A DNA stretch of 64,000 nucleotides from Pseudomonas leptonychotis. Lineage in GTDB: Bacteria; Pseudomonadota; Gammaproteobacteria; Pseudomonadales; Pseudomonadaceae. Positions 62,019 to 64,000 of the stretch are shown here, in pieces. The notes below the pieces were generated by a model that worked only from the letters and a program-made list of their open reading frames with translations, had not been told where the DNA came from and did not search any database. The DNA is taken from assembly GCF_004920405.1 (NCBI RefSeq), contig NZ_RFLV01000003.1, positions 186,001 to 250,000 of the forward strand, in the 5' to 3' direction. A program made the position numbers and the translations under genes. Position 1 is the first letter of the stretch. Each line of letters begins with the position of its first letter.

Positions 62019-62198
62019 ATGAACATCATGATCAAACCGCTAAAAACAGCCGCCGGTAGCCGCTGGCAAGTCCGCCTCGGCACGCACAGTGTCACCTTGC
62101 GCAGTGAAGCCGAAGCCCGCCAATTTGTCAGCACCTTACAAGCACGGGTGAATGCACCGCATGCCTTGCCGGTCGAGCTGCAACGCGCCGCCGGCTAA
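62019..62198 (+). CDS. Small basic hypothetical protein
   Basis: 59 residues, unrecognised, with a beta-hairpin-like opening (GSRWQVRLGTHSVTLRSEAE) and a helix. A very good ribosome site (GAGGAGG) lies 7 bases before the ATG at 62019. It overlaps the 3' end of the MFS gene by four bases on the opposite strand. Confidence 0.7.
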   Translation: MNIMIKPLKTAAGSRWQVRLGTHSVTLRSEAEARQFVSTLQARVNAPHALPVELQRAAG

Positions 62199-63385
62199 CG
62201 TGGCACGCCCGTTGTGCCGCGCTCGGCCCAACGGGTGAACAGCGAGAAGCCCATCGACAAAACCCCGCAAGCGAAAATCACCACGGCTACCGGCCAGGCG
62301 CTACCGTCATGCAGCACGCCCACAAGTCCAGCGGCGCTGGCCGCAATGGCGAACTGCAAGCTGCCGAGCAACGCCGAGGCGCTGCCGGCATGGCGGCCTT
62401 GCCCAGCCATGGCGCTGGCTGTGGCGTTAGGCAGGAGAATACCGAGGCAGGCGATGCAGCCAAACAGCGGCAACATCAATGGCCACAGGCTCAGCGGCTT
62501 GGCGATTGCCACCAGCAACAACGCCAGACCGCAGGTCAGGTAGAACCCTACGGCGCGGCGCAACCAATAACTCGGGCCGTGCCGCGCCACGAGCCAGGCA
62601 TTGAGCTGCGCAGCCAGAATAAAGCCCAGGGCATTGCTGCCGAACAGCCAACCATAGTGGGCCGCCGGAACGCCATAGAGCTCGATAAATACAAATGGCG
62701 AGCCGGCGATGTAAGCGAACATACCCGCCACGGCAAAGCCACCGGTCAGCGCATTACCGAGAAACGGTCGGTCACCCAGTAACCGTCGGTACTCGCCAAG
62801 GGCGCCGCGCAACGGTGCAACGGGCACGTCCTTCGACAAGGTCTCCGGCAGCCATAAAGCCACCGCCAGCATGCACAGCAGGCCGAACAGCGTCAGGCAA
62901 ATAAAGATCGAAGGCCAGCCCAAGGTGCTAAGCAACAAGCCCCCCGCCAGTGGGGCGAGGATCGGGGCCAGGCCCATCACCAGCATTAACTGGGAAAACA
63001 CCTTGGCCGAATTGATCGGGTCGCACATATCACGCACCACCGCGCGCGACACCACCATCCCGGCGCAGCCGCCCAACGCCTGCACGAACCGTGCAGCAAT
63101 CAGCCATTCCAGGCTCGGTGCCAATGCGCACGCCAACGACGCCAGACTGAACAGCAACAACCCGACCAGCAACGGCATGCGTCGCCCAAAACGGTCAGCC
63201 AGCGGCCCGTAGAGCAGCTGGCCAATGGCCAAGCCGATAAAGTAGGCGGCCAGCGATTGCTGCACATGTTCCACATCAGTGCCAAAGGCCCGGGCCAGTG
63301 CCGGGAAGCTGGGCAGATAGAAGTCGATAGCCAGCGGGCCAAACGCGCTCAATGCACCAAGAATCAACAAAATACGTAACGGCAT
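62195..63385 (-). CDS. Bcr/CflA family drug efflux MFS transporter
   Basis: A 396-residue 12-helix inner-membrane proton antiporter. The Bcr/CflA opening LRILLILGALSAFGPLAIDF and YLPSFPALARAFG, the MFS loop GPLADRFGRRMPLL, and ARFVQALGGCAGMVVSRAVV are all typical. Exports bicyclomycin, sulfonamides or other drugs; substrate unknown. The ATG at 63385 matches the family N-terminus (MPLRILL). Confidence 0.92.
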   Translation of the reverse strand: MPLRILLILGALSAFGPLAIDFYLPSFPALARAFGTDVEHVQQSLAAYFIGLAIGQLLYGPLADRFGRRMPLLVGLLLFSLASLACALAPSLEWLIAARFVQALGGCAGMVVSRAVVRDMCDPINSAKVFSQLMLVMGLAPILAPLAGGLLLSTLGWPSIFICLTLFGLLCMLAVALWLPETLSKDVPVAPLRGALGEYRRLLGDRPFLGNALTGGFAVAGMFAYIAGSPFVFIELYGVPAAHYGWLFGSNALGFILAAQLNAWLVARHGPSYWLRRAVGFYLTCGLALLLVAIAKPLSLWPLMLPLFGCIACLGILLPNATASAMAGQGRHAGSASALLGSLQFAIAASAAGLVGVLHDGSAWPVAVVIFACGVLSMGFSLFTRWAERGTTGVPR

Positions 63386-63426
63386 GAGTATCCAGACGAA
63401 GGGGTGAATCGATTCACAATAATGAC

Positions 63427-63458
63427 GACACCCCGCCAGCCAAAGGCTGTGGGGTGTC
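63427..63458. terminator. Hairpin between MFS and RND genes
   Basis: GACACCCC / GGGGTGTC with an inner CAGCC/GGCTG stem. It lies downstream of the RND gene and before the MFS start; no T-tract, so a terminator is only likely. Confidence 0.5.
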
Positions 63459-63536
63459 GGTTCAGCCCGGATCAACTCCGGTTATGTTGGTATCCGGCAG
63501 GGTGTTAAATGCGCTCACACTCCGCTCGCAGACGTG

Positions 63537-64000
63537 TCAGACAACAGAGTCCTTCGCCGCCTTCTTCGGCCCACCGCTTATCTTGGCCGCCAGTGACTCC
63601 ACCAGCAGGTAGAACATCGGAATCATAAAGATCGCCAGGAACGTTGCCGCCAACATGCCGCCGATCACCCCGGTACCGATTGAGTGACGACTGGCCGAGC
63701 CGGCGCCTGAGCTGATCGCCAACGGTACAACACCGAGGATAAAGGCCAGCGAGGTCATGATGATCGGACGGAAGCGCAGGCGCGAAGCCTCCAGCGCCGA
63801 CTCGAAAATGCCCATGCCATTCTGCCGATTGAGCACGGCGAACTCGACAATCAGGATGGCGTTCTTCGCCGCCAGGCCGATCAGTGTGATCAGACCCACC
63901 TGGAAGTACAGGTCGTTCTCAATACCGCGCAGCCACACCGCAAGGATCGCGCCGAACACCGCAAATGGCACCGCGGTGACCACCACTAATGGCAGCGTCC
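63537..64000 (-). CDS. RND multidrug efflux permease (HAE1 family), C-terminal fragment
   Basis: The last 154 residues of an inner-membrane RND pump; the frame continues to the right beyond the window (preceding codons read T-L-P-L). TM11-TM12 and the signature [20 protein letters not shown], then [20 protein letters not shown], identify the MexB/TtgB/AcrB type. It is a proton-driven exporter working with a membrane-fusion protein and an outer-membrane channel, not visible here. Confidence 0.93.
   Translation of the reverse strand, partial: TLPLVVVTAVPFAVFGAILAVWLRGIENDLYFQVGLITLIGLAAKNAILIVEFAVLNRQNGMGIFESALEASRLRFRPIIMTSLAFILGVVPLAISSGAGSASRHSIGTGVIGGMLAATFLAIFMIPMFYLLVESLAAKISGGPKKAAKDSVV

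Overview
The window is a chromosomal stretch of a gamma-proteobacterium, almost certainly a Pseudomonas. The evidence is high G+C with matching codon use, many Pseudomonas-type REP palindromes (core GTGGGAGGGGCTTTAGCCGCGA), and a gene order at 41-55 kb that, from memory, resembles the P. aeruginosa beta-alanine (bau) and neighbouring purine-uptake regions. I see no rRNA, tRNA, CRISPR array or complete insertion sequence. Both ends cut genes: a DJ-1/PfpI protein on the left and an RND efflux permease on the right.

Layout. 0-1.9 kb: DJ-1/PfpI protein and an old-yellow-enzyme reductase. 2.1-9.1 kb: a molybdenum-hydroxylase locus. One minus-strand operon holds the 2Fe-2S subunit, a Tat-exported molybdopterin subunit, a triheme cytochrome c, xdhC, a small monooxygenase and moaA; mocA converges on it. 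9.2-12.2 kb: an electrophile-detoxification group (zinc-independent MDR reductase, TetR repressor, GST) with three copies of one operator. 12.3-18.8 kb: a selenium block, with selU-selD divergent from a four-gene selenate/phosphonate-type ABC operon. 19.1-23.1 kb: trifunctional putA with upstream GTTGCA boxes. 23.5-37.3 kb: mixed envelope, lipoprotein and enzyme genes (Tsx-like porin, LEA lipoprotein, YjdM, periplasmic binding protein, EndA, DUF1415, short FimV-like protein, GNAT, M35 protease, DUF4349) and a chemoreceptor.

37.4-39.8 kb is the clearest foreign-looking patch: an imperfect long inverted repeat enclosing a heptanucleotide tandem repeat, followed by an A+T-rich solitary KAP P-loop NTPase gene, which is a candidate defence gene. 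39.8-45.1 kb: gamma-glutamyl-GABA hydrolase, bauC and bauA with a divergent LysR regulator. 45.3-54.7 kb: a RutR-like TetR regulator, a 264-bp MITE-like element, yigZ, and a purine/nucleoside block (BMP-type ABC transporter, 2-oxoglutarate dioxygenase-like protein, adenosine/adenine deaminase) with RutR-like boxes in front of two or three units. 55.0-57.4 kb: a copper group (PCu(A)C, PepSY, DUF2946). 57.5-64 kb: a LysR regulator divergent from a monooxygenase/alcohol dehydrogenase pair, a PAS-PAS-PAS-GAF protein with no output domain, a Bcr/CflA efflux pump and the RND fragment.

The most rewarding points are the MITE placed exactly at a TAATG stop/start junction, the RutR-like boxes across the purine genes, the three-operator TetR regulon, the self-contained molybdenum-hydroxylase operon, and the KAP gene beside the inverted repeat. 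All functions are inferred from sequence reading; no database search was run.
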